A stretch of 64,000 bases of DNA from contig DASXIN010000155.1 of the NCBI GenBank assembly GCA_036497945.1, positions 1 to 64,000 of the forward strand. The letters run 5' to 3'. Position 1 is the first letter of the stretch. The number at the start of each line of letters is the position of its first letter. This document shows, piece after piece, positions 51,876 to 61,023 of the stretch. Origin of the DNA: RYN-230 sp036497945 (lineage in GTDB: Bacteria; Actinomycetota; Actinomycetes; Streptosporangiales; Streptosporangiaceae). The position numbers were made by a program, and so were the translations under genes. The notes below the pieces were generated by a model. It did not search any database, was not told where the DNA came from, and was given only the letters and a program-made list of their open reading frames with translations.

Positions 51876-52862
51876 TCAGCGCTCGCTGTCCAGGGACCGC
51901 ATCGCGCCGCTGTCGTACCGGTCGCCGGCCACCTGGTCCGCGGGCACCGCGGCCTCGATGGCCGCGAGTTCATCGGAGCTGAGCGTCACGTCCAGCGCGG
52001 CCAGCGCCTCGGCTAGCCGGCTGCGCCGCTTGGTGCCGATCAGCGGGATGATGTCCTCGCCCTGCGCGGCCACCCAGGCGATAGCCAGCTGCGCGGCGGT
52101 CAGCCCGTGCTTCTTGCCGATGGCCTCCAGCTCGTCCAGCAGGGTCAGGTTCCGCTCCAGGTTGCCCTGCTGGAACCGGGGGAAGCGGGCCCGCGGATCG
52201 CCGTCGGCCAGCCGGGCGGTGTCCGCGCTGAGCAGGCCGCGGGACAGGATGCCGTAGGCGGTCACGCTGATGCCCAGCTCCCGGACGGTGGGCAGGATCT
52301 CGGCTTCGATCCCGCGGCTCATCAGCGAGTACTCAATCTGCAGCTCGGCCACCTGGCGGACCGCTTGCGCCCGCCTGATGGTCTCGGCCCCGACCTCGGA
52401 CAAGCCGAGATATCGCACGTACCCCGCGTCGATCAGCTCGCCGATCGCGCCGACCGTGTCCTCGATCGGGACCGCCGGGTCCAGCCGGGCTGGCTGGTAC
52501 AGGTCCACGTAGCCGGTGCCCAGCCGGGTGAGCGAATAGGCCAGGAAGTTCTTTACCGCGGCCGGCCGCCCATCGTGGCCGACGAAGGCGCCGCCCGGGT
52601 CGCGCATCCCGCCGAACTTGACCTGCACGAACACGCTGTCCCTGGGCACCTCCCGGAGCACCCGGCCCAGCAGTAGCTCGTTGTGCCCCATCCCGTAGAA
52701 GTCGCCGGTGTCCAGCAGGGTGATCCCGGCGTCCAGCGCCGCCCGAATGGTGGCCACGCTCTCCTCGTCGTCGGCGGTACCGTAGATCCCGGACATGCCC
52801 ATCAGCCCGAGCCCGGCGCGGGACACCACCGGCCCGCCCCGGCCCAGCGTGGTCAGCTGCAC
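51876..52862 (-). CDS. Aldo/keto reductase
   Basis: The TIM-barrel enzyme of 328 residues has LLDTGDFYGMGHNE (catalytic Asp and Tyr, about residues 51-64), FVQVKFG (Lys) and the NADPH-binding end LIGTKRRSRLAEALAALD. The fourth catalytic residue is unusual: family members have LH in the YYLHRVDP segment, but here the line reads DLYQPARLDPAVPIEDT, so the His is replaced. Activity may be altered or the His role taken over. It is the last gene after the amidohydrolase on this strand (13-base gap). Confidence 0.92.
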   Translation of the reverse strand: MQLTTLGRGGPVVSRAGLGLMGMSGIYGTADDEESVATIRAALDAGITLLDTGDFYGMGHNELLLGRVLREVPRDSVFVQVKFGGMRDPGGAFVGHDGRPAAVKNFLAYSLTRLGTGYVDLYQPARLDPAVPIEDTVGAIGELIDAGYVRYLGLSEVGAETIRRAQAVRQVAELQIEYSLMSRGIEAEILPTVRELGISVTAYGILSRGLLSADTARLADGDPRARFPRFQQGNLERNLTLLDELEAIGKKHGLTAAQLAIAWVAAQGEDIIPLIGTKRRSRLAEALAALDVTLSSDELAAIEAAVPADQVAGDRYDSGAMRSLDSER

Positions 52863-52875
52863 AGCGTGTCTCTCC

Positions 52876-54564
52876 TCAGCCCTCGGCCGCGAATACCTGG
52901 GCCCCCTCGACGAAGGTTAGTGCCACGGCCGCCTCGGCTATCTCGGCGGGTGGGCCAGCGAACGGGTCACGGTCCAGGACGACCAGGTCAGCCAGGTAGC
53001 CGGGGGCGATCGCGCCGGTCTCGTCCAGGGTGTTCACATAGGCCGAGCCGGCCGTGTACGCGGCCATGGCCTCGGCCAGGCTCAGGGCCTGGCCGGGCAG
53101 CAGCGGCCCGGCCGCGGGATCGCCCTCCCCCGGCGGCAGCTCCCGGTTCACCGCGACATGCACTCCCCACAGCGGGTTGGCGCTGCTCACCGCCCAGTCG
53201 CTGCCCGCGGCCAGCCGCGCACCGGCCCGCAGCAGGGCGCCGAACGGGTACTGCCGGGCGGCCCGCTCCGGGCCGAGGAACGGGATGGTCAGGTCGTCCA
53301 TCTGCGGCTCGTGCGCGGCCCACAGCGCCTGCATGTTCGCGGTCACGCTGAGCTGCGCGAACCGCGGGATGTCATCGACGTGCACCACCTGGATGTGCGC
53401 GATGTGGTGCCGGCCCGGGCTGACCACGTTGCTGGCCCGGGCCGCTTCGAAACTGTCCAGTGCCTCGCGCACCGCCCGGTCCCCGATGGCGTGCACGTGT
53501 ACCCCGAAGCCGGCCGCGTCCAGCCGGGTCACCTGCTCGGCCAGGTCGGCCGGATCCACGTAGGACAGCCCGCGGTTGCCGGTCTGGCAGCCGCAGGCGT
53601 CCAGGTAGGGGTCGATCATCCCGGCGGTGAAGTTCTCCGCCACCCCGTCCTGCATGATCTTCACCGTGCCGGCCCGGAACCGGCCCGCCTGGCCGGCCTC
53701 CCGCCGGCCGAGCAGGTCGTCGAGCTGCTCTGCGCCGCGGCCCCGGTCCCACCACAGCGCCCCCTCGACCCGGGCGGTGAGCGTGCCGTCTCGCGCCGCC
53801 GTCAGGTAGGCGGGCAGCGGGTCCGGGTGGCCCAGGTACTCCCCGACGATCGCGTCCTGCCAGGCGGTGATGCCCAGCCCGTGCAAGTGCTGCTGGGCCA
53901 GCAGCAGGCCGCGTAGCATCTCATCCGGCGTGGGCCCTGGCACCAGGCGGCCGACCAGCAACGCGGCCCCCTCCTGCAGGGTGCCTTGCGGCTCGCCGCC
54001 GGGGCCGCGCTCGATCCGGCCGTCCGCGGGGTCCGGGGTAGCGGCGGTTATCCCGGCCAGGTCCAGCGCCCGGGAGTTCACCCAGGCCCCGTGGCCGTCC
54101 CGGTTGGTCAGGTAGGCCGGCCGGCTGCCGGTCGCCCCGTCCAGCAGCTCCCGGGACGGTGTCCCGCCCGCGAACCACTCCATCCGCCAGCCGCTGCCGT
54201 CGATCCATTCCCGGTCCGGGTTGGCCTCGGCGTACGCCCGGATCCGGGCCAGTGCGTCGGCCTGGTCCGCCGCCCCGTCCAGGTCACAGCGCAGCATGGT
54301 CATTCCGGCGAACACCGGGTGCACGTGCGCGTCCTGGAAGCCGGGTAGCAGCGGGCGGCCGCGCAGCTCGACCACCCTGGTCCGGTCCCCGGCCAGGCCG
54401 CCCAGCTCGGCGGCGGTGCCGACGGCGATGACCCGGCCGTCCCGGACCGCTGCCGCGGTGGCTGGCCAGCCGTTGTCCGACTCGGCCCGGGTCATCGCCC
54501 GGCCCTCCTCGGGCACCGTGTACACCGGGCCGCCGGTGAAGAGCAGATCAGCCTGGTCCGTCAT
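52876..54564 (-). CDS. Amidohydrolase family 3 (YtcJ-like) protein
   Basis: The 562-residue protein shows GRPLLPGFQDAHVHPVFAGM (metal HxH), GTVKIMQDGVAENFTAGM (the Lys position), GFGVHVHAIGDRAVREALD, HHIAHIQVVHVDDIPRF and RLAAGSDWAVSSANPLWGV, the full pattern of YtcJ-like amidohydrolases. ATG 54564 has GGGAGG 8 bases upstream; the frame beyond it is read-through. Substrate unknown; YtcJ relatives are often amide or carbamate hydrolases. Confidence 0.93.
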   Translation of the reverse strand: MTDQADLLFTGGPVYTVPEEGRAMTRAESDNGWPATAAAVRDGRVIAVGTAAELGGLAGDRTRVVELRGRPLLPGFQDAHVHPVFAGMTMLRCDLDGAADQADALARIRAYAEANPDREWIDGSGWRMEWFAGGTPSRELLDGATGSRPAYLTNRDGHGAWVNSRALDLAGITAATPDPADGRIERGPGGEPQGTLQEGAALLVGRLVPGPTPDEMLRGLLLAQQHLHGLGITAWQDAIVGEYLGHPDPLPAYLTAARDGTLTARVEGALWWDRGRGAEQLDDLLGRREAGQAGRFRAGTVKIMQDGVAENFTAGMIDPYLDACGCQTGNRGLSYVDPADLAEQVTRLDAAGFGVHVHAIGDRAVREALDSFEAARASNVVSPGRHHIAHIQVVHVDDIPRFAQLSVTANMQALWAAHEPQMDDLTIPFLGPERAARQYPFGALLRAGARLAAGSDWAVSSANPLWGVHVAVNRELPPGEGDPAAGPLLPGQALSLAEAMAAYTAGSAYVNTLDETGAIAPGYLADLVVLDRDPFAGPPAEIAEAAVALTFVEGAQVFAAEG

Positions 54565-54578
54565 CGTGCCTGCCTCCC

Positions 54579-55511
54579 TTATTTCCACATGCCGGTGATC
54601 AGGGGCGCGGTTGCCGCGTGGCCGGTCAGCGGCAGCCGGTACAGGTCTTCGAGTGTGCGCAGCACGCTGTAGTGCGTGATCGGCTCGGCGTACCGGCCGC
54701 TGCGCACCGGCTGGCCGGCCACGATGGTGGGGATCTGGTTCCCCGGGCTGCCGTCGTTCTCGTCCCAGGTGATGATCAGCAGGCTGTGGTGCGTCATCGC
54801 CCAGCTGGCGTAGCCGCTGAGGTGGGCCCGGAGCCAGGAGTCGCCGCTGGCCACCGGGCAATCGTGCATGTCGTCGCACAGGTTAGGGATGACGAACGAC
54901 ACGGTCGGCAGCCGACTGTAGTGGCCGGCCGGGAACGAGCCGAACGGCTGGCTGTCCGCGGCCGGCACGTTGCTGAAGTTGGTCCACGGCACGTGCTTGC
55001 GGGCGTACTCGCCGGCCGAGCACACCGGTGCGCCGGCCGCGGGCAGATCCTCGGCGTAGCCGGCGAACGTCCGGCCCGCGGCGATCAGCTCGGCGGCCAG
55101 GTTCGGCGCGGTGAACCGGTGGGGGCAGCTGTCATCGGTGACGCCCTGTGTGCTGCCGGAGAACAGGGCCAGGTAGTTCGGCTCGCTGGGGTGAGTGATC
55201 GCGTGGGAGTCGGTGAACAGCGCCCCTCGCCGGGCCAGCTGGTTCAGGTAGGGCGCCTGCGGACTGCCGATCACGTCGCCGTAGCCGTGGTTCTCCTCCA
55301 GCACGATCACCGTGTGCGCGGGCGGCCCGGGCCGCGCGGCCGGGCGGGCCGGGCTGGCCGCCTGGGCGGCCCGGGTTATCACGGTGCTGGCCCCGGCAGA
55401 TTGGGACGCAGTGCTGCGGGACGTGGCCGGCGCTGGGGCAGCGCCACCGTTCCCGCACGCGGCCAGCAGCACCGCCAGCCCGGCGGCGGGCACCGCGACC
55501 CGGAAACTCAT
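54579..55511 (-). CDS. Lipoprotein phosphoesterase (AcpA/PLC-like)
   Basis: The N-terminus is a lipoprotein signal with lipobox LLAAC at about residues 15-19, followed by a Ser/Ala/Pro-rich linker. The catalytic domain has VIVLEENHGYGDVIGS, DSHAITHPSEPNYLALFSGSTQG, SFVIPNLCDDMHDC and LIITWDENDG, as in the phosphoesterase family that includes acid phosphatase AcpA and phospholipase C-like enzymes. It acts outside the membrane, releasing phosphate from organic esters. ATG 55511 is the natural signal-peptide start. It precedes the amidohydrolase gene by 14 bases. Confidence 0.92.
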   Translation of the reverse strand: MSFRVAVPAAGLAVLLAACGNGGAAPAPATSRSTASQSAGASTVITRAAQAASPARPAARPGPPAHTVIVLEENHGYGDVIGSPQAPYLNQLARRGALFTDSHAITHPSEPNYLALFSGSTQGVTDDSCPHRFTAPNLAAELIAAGRTFAGYAEDLPAAGAPVCSAGEYARKHVPWTNFSNVPAADSQPFGSFPAGHYSRLPTVSFVIPNLCDDMHDCPVASGDSWLRAHLSGYASWAMTHHSLLIITWDENDGSPGNQIPTIVAGQPVRSGRYAEPITHYSVLRTLEDLYRLPLTGHAATAPLITGMWK

Positions 55512-55778
55512 GGACAGGACGGTAGCCGTACCTGCGGGCGGGGCCGCGGCCGGCCGGCGGTCAGGCCCGTGCGGGGCGGGCCTGCGCGGGGACGGGCCGG
55601 CGCTGGGAATACGGAAGTCTGGCTGAGGCGGCAGCACGGCTGCCGCTGTGTCCCCCCAGGCTCCGGCCGATGGCCGGACGCCGTTCCCTGTCCCCTGCCT
55701 GCGCCTGCTACCGCATGTAGTTCAACCCGGTACTTTCACTAAGAGCTTAACGCCCGCCGGAGCGCGCGGCCTGATGAC

Positions 55779-56078
55779 TCAGGCCGCACACTCCCGGCAG
55801 ATCGGCTGGCCGTTCCGGTCGTCAGCCAGCTGGCTACGGTGATGCACCAGGAAACAACGTGAGCAAGTGAACTCGTCAGCCTGCCGCGGGATAACCCGGA
55901 ACGACAGCTCCTCGTTGGACAGGTCCGCACCGGGAAGCTCCAGCGACTCAGCGACATCGTCTGGGTCGATGTCGATCGTGCTGGACGACTTGTCCATGCG
56001 GCGCGCCTGCAACTCCTGCAGGCTGTCTTCGGTGAGCTCGTCGTCGGTCTTCCGCGGGCTGTCGTAGTCGGTTGCCAT
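55779..56078 (-). CDS. DUF4193 family protein
   Basis: The 99-residue acidic protein starts MATDYDSPRKTDDEL, continues with IDIDPDDVAESLELPGADLSNEELS and ends with a zinc-finger-like FTCSRCFLVHHRSQLADDRNGQPICRECA. This is the conserved DUF4193 family found almost only in actinobacteria. Function is unknown. A ribosome site (GGAGGGGG) lies 9 bases before the ATG. Confidence 0.95.
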   Translation of the reverse strand: MATDYDSPRKTDDELTEDSLQELQARRMDKSSSTIDIDPDDVAESLELPGADLSNEELSFRVIPRQADEFTCSRCFLVHHRSQLADDRNGQPICRECAA

Positions 56079-56210
56079 CTGGGGACTCCACCCCCTCCTT
56101 CGTTATAGGCCTCGTCGCGCGCTTGTAACGCTCAGCAGGCCGTAGTTGTGCCCGATTCCGGCGGGGAATTCTGTCACGTCCGCCTGCCGCGCACACGGAG
56201 GGTACGGACT

Positions 56211-56339
56211 ATGGCGCGTCGTGTCTGTGTCTGGACCCGCCTCGGCATCGCAGAAAGCCCCCATCGCGTGCTTGCCCCGGGTAAGTTCCCCGGATCCCCG
56301 CACGCCAAGCGCGGAAAAGTGCGTATCGTACGAAACTGA
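56211..56339 (+). CDS. Possible small basic protein
   Basis: A 42-codon frame (MARRVCVWTRLGIAESPHRV at the start) has GGAGGG 9 bases before its ATG and ends 39 bases before the pseudokinase gene. The product is strongly basic. I recognise no family, and it may not be expressed. Confidence 0.3.
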   Translation: MARRVCVWTRLGIAESPHRVLAPGKFPGSPHAKRGKVRIVRN

Positions 56340-56378
56340 TTTTTAGCCGCCCCCAAGCCGGATCAGCGGAGCCGCCGC

Positions 56379-57686
56379 ATGCCCGTCGTCACGCCGTTGC
56401 GGCCCGATGATCCCCGGCGGGTCGGCCGCTACCGGCTGGCCGGGCGGATCGCCGATCAGGTGGCCGACCAGGGCCCGGCCGGCATCTTCCTGTCCCGGCT
56501 GCCCAACGGCACCCCGGTGGCGGTCATGCTGCTCGGCACGACCTCAGCCCCGGACCCGGCCTCCCGGGACCGGTTCACCGCCGAGGCCCGGGCGGCCCGC
56601 CGGGTCGCCCCGTTCTGCGCTGCGCGGATCCTGGACGCCGGGTTCGATGGGGTCCAGCCCTACCTGGTCAGCGAGTTCATCGAGGGGCCGTCGCTGACCG
56701 AGGTGGTCGGCACGGAAGGGCCGCTGGACGGGCCGGTGCTCGCCGCGCTGGCCATCGGCGCGGCCACCGGGCTGGCCGCCATCCACCAGGCCGGGCTGGT
56801 GCACGGCGACTTCGGCCCGGGCGATCTCATTCTGGGCGCGGAGGGGCCCCGGGTGGTCCGGTTCAGCATCACCCCGCCCTACGGCACCGCCACCCCGTCC
56901 GCCGACCTGTATTCCTGGGCCCAGACCGTGCTGTTCGCCGCGTCGGGTGCCGCCGTTCCGGACCCGGCCAGCCTGCCCGGGTCGCTGCCCAACGCGGTGT
57001 CCGCCTGCCTGGCCGAGCCGGGCAGCAGGCCGCAAGCCCGGGCGCTGCTCACCGCCCTGCTCGGGCAGGGCGACCCAGCCGCCGGGCTGCTCGCGGAGGG
57101 CACCCGGCGGGCCCGGGCAGCCGGGCGCGGCGTGGTCGGCCCCAGCCAGCAGGAGATGGATGAAGCGCCGCCCCGGTCCACCACCCGCCGGGCCGCCTTC
57201 ATCGCGGCCTGCGCGGCCTGCCTCGCCGCCATCGGCATCGCCATCACGCTGATCGTCACGCACCATGGGCCACATCCGACCCCGGCCGCGGCCGCCACGG
57301 ACGGTCACGCCAGCAAGCCGGTTCCGGCCACCGTGACGGCCTCGCCCACGATCACCCCGAAGATCCCCACCGCGCTGGCCGGCACCTGGTCCGGGACAGT
57401 GCGGCAGACTCACCCGGCGCTCGCTGTCACGGTCCAGATCCGGCTCGCCGCAGGCGCCCCGGACGGGACCATCTCCTACCCGCAGCTCGGCTGCTCCGGC
57501 CGGCTGCTGCTGGTCAGCACGGCGGGCGGCCGCTACACCCTGGACCAGGGCATCACCTCCGGCCAGCAGAGCTGCGAAAACGGCGTGGTCACGCTGACCC
57601 CGCAGGGCAAGTCCAAGCTGGCTTTCGCGTTCCGGCGCAGCGGCGCCCCCAGCCCGGCCGGCATCCTGGCCAAGACCAGTTCCTAG
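56379..57686 (+). CDS. Membrane pseudokinase with extracellular beta domain
   Basis: The first about 260 residues follow the actinobacterial Ser/Thr kinase fold (RYRLAGRIADQ, VSEFIEGPSLTEVV, AIHQAGLVHGDFGPGDLILG). Key residues are missing: the ATP-anchoring Lys is Met in VAVMLLG, HRD is replaced by HGD followed by FGPGDL, and no DFG is present where RVVRFSI lies. It is therefore likely catalytically dead. A single membrane helix (AAFIAACAACLAAIGIAITLIV, about 270-290) leads to a Thr/Pro-rich linker and an outer domain of about 110 residues (LAGTWSGTVRQTHPALAVTVQIRL, CSGRLLLVS) that resembles small beta-barrel sensor domains. Confidence 0.82.
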   Translation: MPVVTPLRPDDPRRVGRYRLAGRIADQVADQGPAGIFLSRLPNGTPVAVMLLGTTSAPDPASRDRFTAEARAARRVAPFCAARILDAGFDGVQPYLVSEFIEGPSLTEVVGTEGPLDGPVLAALAIGAATGLAAIHQAGLVHGDFGPGDLILGAEGPRVVRFSITPPYGTATPSADLYSWAQTVLFAASGAAVPDPASLPGSLPNAVSACLAEPGSRPQARALLTALLGQGDPAAGLLAEGTRRARAAGRGVVGPSQQEMDEAPPRSTTRRAAFIAACAACLAAIGIAITLIVTHHGPHPTPAAAATDGHASKPVPATVTASPTITPKIPTALAGTWSGTVRQTHPALAVTVQIRLAAGAPDGTISYPQLGCSGRLLLVSTAGGRYTLDQGITSGQQSCENGVVTLTPQGKSKLAFAFRRSGAPSPAGILAKTSS

Positions 57687-57689
57687 CGT

Positions 57690-58544
57690 CTACTCCACCG
57701 CGTCGCGCTCGGGGTCCAGGGTGGCCAGCAGGCTCTGCAGCTCGGTGAACAGACCGGGCTCGGCCGCGATGGCCAGCTCCGGGCTGGGCGGGCCGCCCGC
57801 CAGCCCGGCCACCCGGGCCCCGGCCTCGGTGGCGATCAGCCCGCCCGCCGCGTAGTCCCAGTAGTTCACGCCGCGTTCGTAGTAGGCGTCCACCCGGCCG
57901 GCCGCCACCGAGCACAGGTCGACCGCGCACGAGCCGCCGCGGCGGATGTCCCGGACCTGGGGCAGCACCACCGCGACCACCTCACCCTGCACGACACGCC
58001 GGGCCTGCGCATAGCCGAACCCGGTGGACACCAGGGCCCGGCGCAGCGGCACCCCGGTGTTGCAGTGCAACGGCACGGCTGGCCCTTCGGCCTGATGCAG
58101 CCAGCTGCCCTGCCCGGCGATCGCGGTGAACAGCTCACCGTGCCGCGGGATAGCCACCACCCCGGCCAGCACCTGGCCATCCACCTCGGCGGCGATGCTG
58201 ACCGCCCAGTCGGCCAGCCCGTACAGGTAGTTGACCGTGCCATCCAGCGGATCCACGATCCAGCGCACCCGGCCCTGCCCGGACTCGCCGCCTTCCTCGC
58301 CGAGGATCGCGTCGCCTGGCCGCACCGCCCTGATCCGCTCCGTGATCAGGGCCTCCGCGGCCCGGTCCATGTCGGTCACCACGTCGGTCGGGCTCGATTT
58401 GGTGTCCGCCACCTCGGGCCGCCCGCCCGGGCCGGCCGGACGGCGGCTGGCCAGCATCCGGGCCGCCGCCTCGGCCGCGGACCGGGCCAGCGCGAGCAGC
58501 GCCGCCGGGTCCGGGTCGGCCAGCTCCGCGCCGCTCATGCTCAT
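57690..58544 (-). CDS. Inositol monophosphatase family protein
   Basis: The 284-residue enzyme has the metal-binding motifs ILGEEGGESG, WIVDPLDGTVNYLYGL and NYWDYAAGGLIATEAGARV. These enzymes dephosphorylate inositol phosphates or related compounds with Mg2+; in actinomycetes inositol feeds mycothiol and phosphatidylinositol synthesis. The ATG overlaps the ferrochelatase stop by four bases, so the pair is coupled. It meets the convergent pseudokinase gene with a 3-base gap. Confidence 0.94.
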   Translation of the reverse strand: MSMSGAELADPDPAALLALARSAAEAAARMLASRRPAGPGGRPEVADTKSSPTDVVTDMDRAAEALITERIRAVRPGDAILGEEGGESGQGRVRWIVDPLDGTVNYLYGLADWAVSIAAEVDGQVLAGVVAIPRHGELFTAIAGQGSWLHQAEGPAVPLHCNTGVPLRRALVSTGFGYAQARRVVQGEVVAVVLPQVRDIRRGGSCAVDLCSVAAGRVDAYYERGVNYWDYAAGGLIATEAGARVAGLAGGPPSPELAIAAEPGLFTELQSLLATLDPERDAVE

Positions 58545-59692
58545 GCCGTTGATCCAGCCGTGGGCTGGCCTGATCCCGCCGCGGGCCGGCCCTGGCCGGC
58601 CTCGCCGGCCTCGGCGCGGAGCGGCGATCGGGGGGTTCCGGGGGGTCGTCCCCCCGGGCCAGCACAGCAGTCCGGACGGCAGAAGTCTTCGGCCGGGCCG
58701 AACGAGCCCAGCGCGGCCGGGGTCACCGAGCCGTCCAGCCGCTCGGTGACCAGCTCAGTGATCATCGCCACGAAGCGCGGGTCGGTGCCTGGGGTGGCCG
58801 CCCGGGCCAGCGGCAGGCCCAGCTCCCGGGCCCGCTCCGCCGCCTCGACGTCCAGGTCGTGCACCACCTCCATGTGGTCGGTGATGAACCCGACCGGGAC
58901 GAGCACCGCGCCCGGCGCGCCGGCCGCGGCCAGCTCGGTCAGCTGGTCGCAGACGTCCGGGCCGAGCCACGGCTGGCTGGGCGGGCCGCTGCGGCTCTGG
59001 TAGGCCAGCCGCCACGGATGGTCGCCGGTGGCCGCGCTGACCCGGTCCGCGATGAGCCGGGCCGCCTCGCCCAGCTGGGCCGGGTAGCGGCCGCCGGGCG
59101 GCGGGCCGCTGGCCGCCGCCATAGCCGTTGGCACGCTGTGCGCGGTGAACACCAACGGGACCTGCTCGCGAGCGGCGGCCGGCAGCGACCGGATCGCGCG
59201 CACGGTGGCGTCGGCGAACGGCTCGATGAAGCCCGGGTGGTTGAAGAAGTGCCGCAGCTTGTCGATCTCCGGTGCGCCCGGGCCGACCTCCGCCCGGGCC
59301 CGCTCGATGTCGTCCAGGTACTGGCGGCAGCTGGAATAGGAGCCGTAGGCGGAGGTCACGAACGCCAGCGCCCGGCGTACTCCGGCCGCGGCCATCTCCG
59401 CCACCGTGTCCGTCAGGTACGGCGCCCAGTTCCGGTTTCCCCAGTACACCGGCAGGTCAAGGCCGGCCGTCGCGAAGTCCTTGCCGATCGCGGCGAGCAG
59501 GTCCCGGCACTGCTGGTTGATCGGGCTGACCCCGCCCGCCGCGTAGTAGTGCTCGGCCACCGCGGCCAGCCGGGCGGGCGGGACACCCCGGCCGCGGGTG
59601 ACGTTCTCCAGGAACGGCATGACGTCAGCGGGGCCCTCCGGCCCGCCGAAGGACACCAGCAGGAAGCTGTCATAGTCCGGCATGCCATCCAT
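58541..59692 (-). CDS. hemH: Ferrochelatase (coproporphyrin type)
   Basis: The protein opens with FLLVSFGGPEGPADVMPFLENVTRGRGVP and has VYWGNRNWAP, the metal-site His in VFTAHSVPTAMA and the Glu/His-rich LVPVGFITDHMEVVHDLDVEA. A Cys cluster near the C-terminus (DFCRPDCC) fits the [2Fe-2S]-binding actinobacterial enzymes, which insert iron into coproporphyrin III in the last-but-one step of heme synthesis. The C-terminus is extended by about 45 residues rich in Gly, Pro and Ala. ATG 59692 or 59683 may be the start. Confidence 0.95.
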   Translation of the reverse strand: MDGMPDYDSFLLVSFGGPEGPADVMPFLENVTRGRGVPPARLAAVAEHYYAAGGVSPINQQCRDLLAAIGKDFATAGLDLPVYWGNRNWAPYLTDTVAEMAAAGVRRALAFVTSAYGSYSSCRQYLDDIERARAEVGPGAPEIDKLRHFFNHPGFIEPFADATVRAIRSLPAAAREQVPLVFTAHSVPTAMAAASGPPPGGRYPAQLGEAARLIADRVSAATGDHPWRLAYQSRSGPPSQPWLGPDVCDQLTELAAAGAPGAVLVPVGFITDHMEVVHDLDVEAAERARELGLPLARAATPGTDPRFVAMITELVTERLDGSVTPAALGSFGPAEDFCRPDCCAGPGGRPPGTPRSPLRAEAGEAGQGRPAAGSGQPTAGSTA

Positions 59693-59728
59693 CCAACCAG
59701 CCGGCCCGGGCTGCGCCGGCCGGCCAGC

Positions 59729-60886
59729 TCACCCATAATCCCGGGCGTACTCCTCGGCCAGCGCGAGCACCTCGTTGACGTACCAGGTGGCGTGGTTGTA
59801 GGTGAAGATCGCGCCGCGCAGGCCGACTGGCGTGCCGGCCCCGGCCGTGCACAACAGCCGGGCGGCCGACGGGACCGCGTCGAACGGGTCCATGATGTCC
59901 GGCGGCCCAGTCTCGCCGAACGCGGTGATCCCCCACTCCGCCCAGGTGGACGGCAGGAACTGCATCGGCCCGAGCGCGCCCGCGCTGGACATGCCCGGGT
60001 TGCTGCGGTCTCCGCTCTCGATCTGCCCGATGGCGGCCAGCACGGTCCAGGACATCCCCGGGCAGAACCGGGCCGCCGACTCCTGGAACAGCTGAAGATA
60101 GTTGGCGGGGCGTTTGCCGCTGGCCTTCGGGTTGGGCGAAAGCTGCTGCTGCTCCTGGCTGCGCAGGCTGATCACCTGGGCGGACGGGCCCGAGATGTGC
60201 TGGACCGCCTTCCGCAGCGCGGCCAGGCTGGCGCCTGGCGCGCTGATCAGCGCAAGCACGCCGGGTATCAGGCCGAGCCCGGCCGAGTACTTGCTGCTCA
60301 CCAGCGCGCCGATGCCTTCGATGCCGAGCGGGGCCGACCCGCCCAGGATCAGCTGCTCCTGGCCGGCACTGCCCAGCCGGTACGTGCTGCCGGGGTGTAG
60401 GTGCCGCTGGCGGGCCAGCGTGTCCGAGGTCACGAAGTGACCGCGCTGCAGCGCGGTCCACAGCCGCTGATTCGAGGCCGTGGCCAGTGGGGTCCAGGAC
60501 TGGAACTGCGCCGGGTTCACCCCGAGCACGTTGGTCCGGGACTTGCCCAGCTTGATCCGGGCGCCGTCGGCCGACACCATGGTGCGTACGCCGCCGATCC
60601 GGGACAGCTTCTTCAGCTGCTCGGCGCTGAGCCCGGCGGGCTCGATGACCAGCAGGTCGGGCAGGAAGATCTGGTGGAACGTGCTGCCCGCGGCGGCGTG
60701 CGAGGCCGACGGCGACGGGCTGGCCGCGGCGGGCTGCGGGCCGGTCGGCACGGGATAGGTCCGCACTATCCCGGTGGCCAGCAGGACGAATGCCCCACCG
60801 GCCGCCATGATCCGTCCCGTGGGCGATCCAGCGGCTGCGGTCGGCGTTTGGCGCCGGAGTAGGCGTCTCATCGCGCGATCAACCAT
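59729..60886 (-). CDS. Membrane-anchored lytic transglycosylase
   Basis: A basic tip and a single hydrophobic segment (GRIMAAGGAFVLLATGIV, about residues 24-41) anchor the protein. A domain of about 200 residues of unknown role follows. The C-terminal part is an SLT-like lysozyme fold with VLAAIGQIESGDRSNPGMSSAGALGPMQFLPSTWAEWG (catalytic Glu in IES), IMDPFDAVPSAARLLC and AIFTYNHATWYVNEVL. It cleaves peptidoglycan glycan strands at the cell surface. It is divergent from the lactone oxidase gene across 137 bases. Confidence 0.92.
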   Translation of the reverse strand: MVDRAMRRLLRRQTPTAAAGSPTGRIMAAGGAFVLLATGIVRTYPVPTGPQPAAASPSPSASHAAAGSTFHQIFLPDLLVIEPAGLSAEQLKKLSRIGGVRTMVSADGARIKLGKSRTNVLGVNPAQFQSWTPLATASNQRLWTALQRGHFVTSDTLARQRHLHPGSTYRLGSAGQEQLILGGSAPLGIEGIGALVSSKYSAGLGLIPGVLALISAPGASLAALRKAVQHISGPSAQVISLRSQEQQQLSPNPKASGKRPANYLQLFQESAARFCPGMSWTVLAAIGQIESGDRSNPGMSSAGALGPMQFLPSTWAEWGITAFGETGPPDIMDPFDAVPSAARLLCTAGAGTPVGLRGAIFTYNHATWYVNEVLALAEEYARDYG

Positions 60887-61023
60887 ATAGGCCGGGCCGC
60901 CGGGCTGAAAGACCGCCCACCGCGGCGGCCAGAAAAGTGACCTGACTACGGCTTTGCGGTAAGAAGCGCCTTTTGGGGTAGCTGATCCCGCCGCCGGCCG
61001 TAGCCTGCGGGTAGGGTCCGGGC

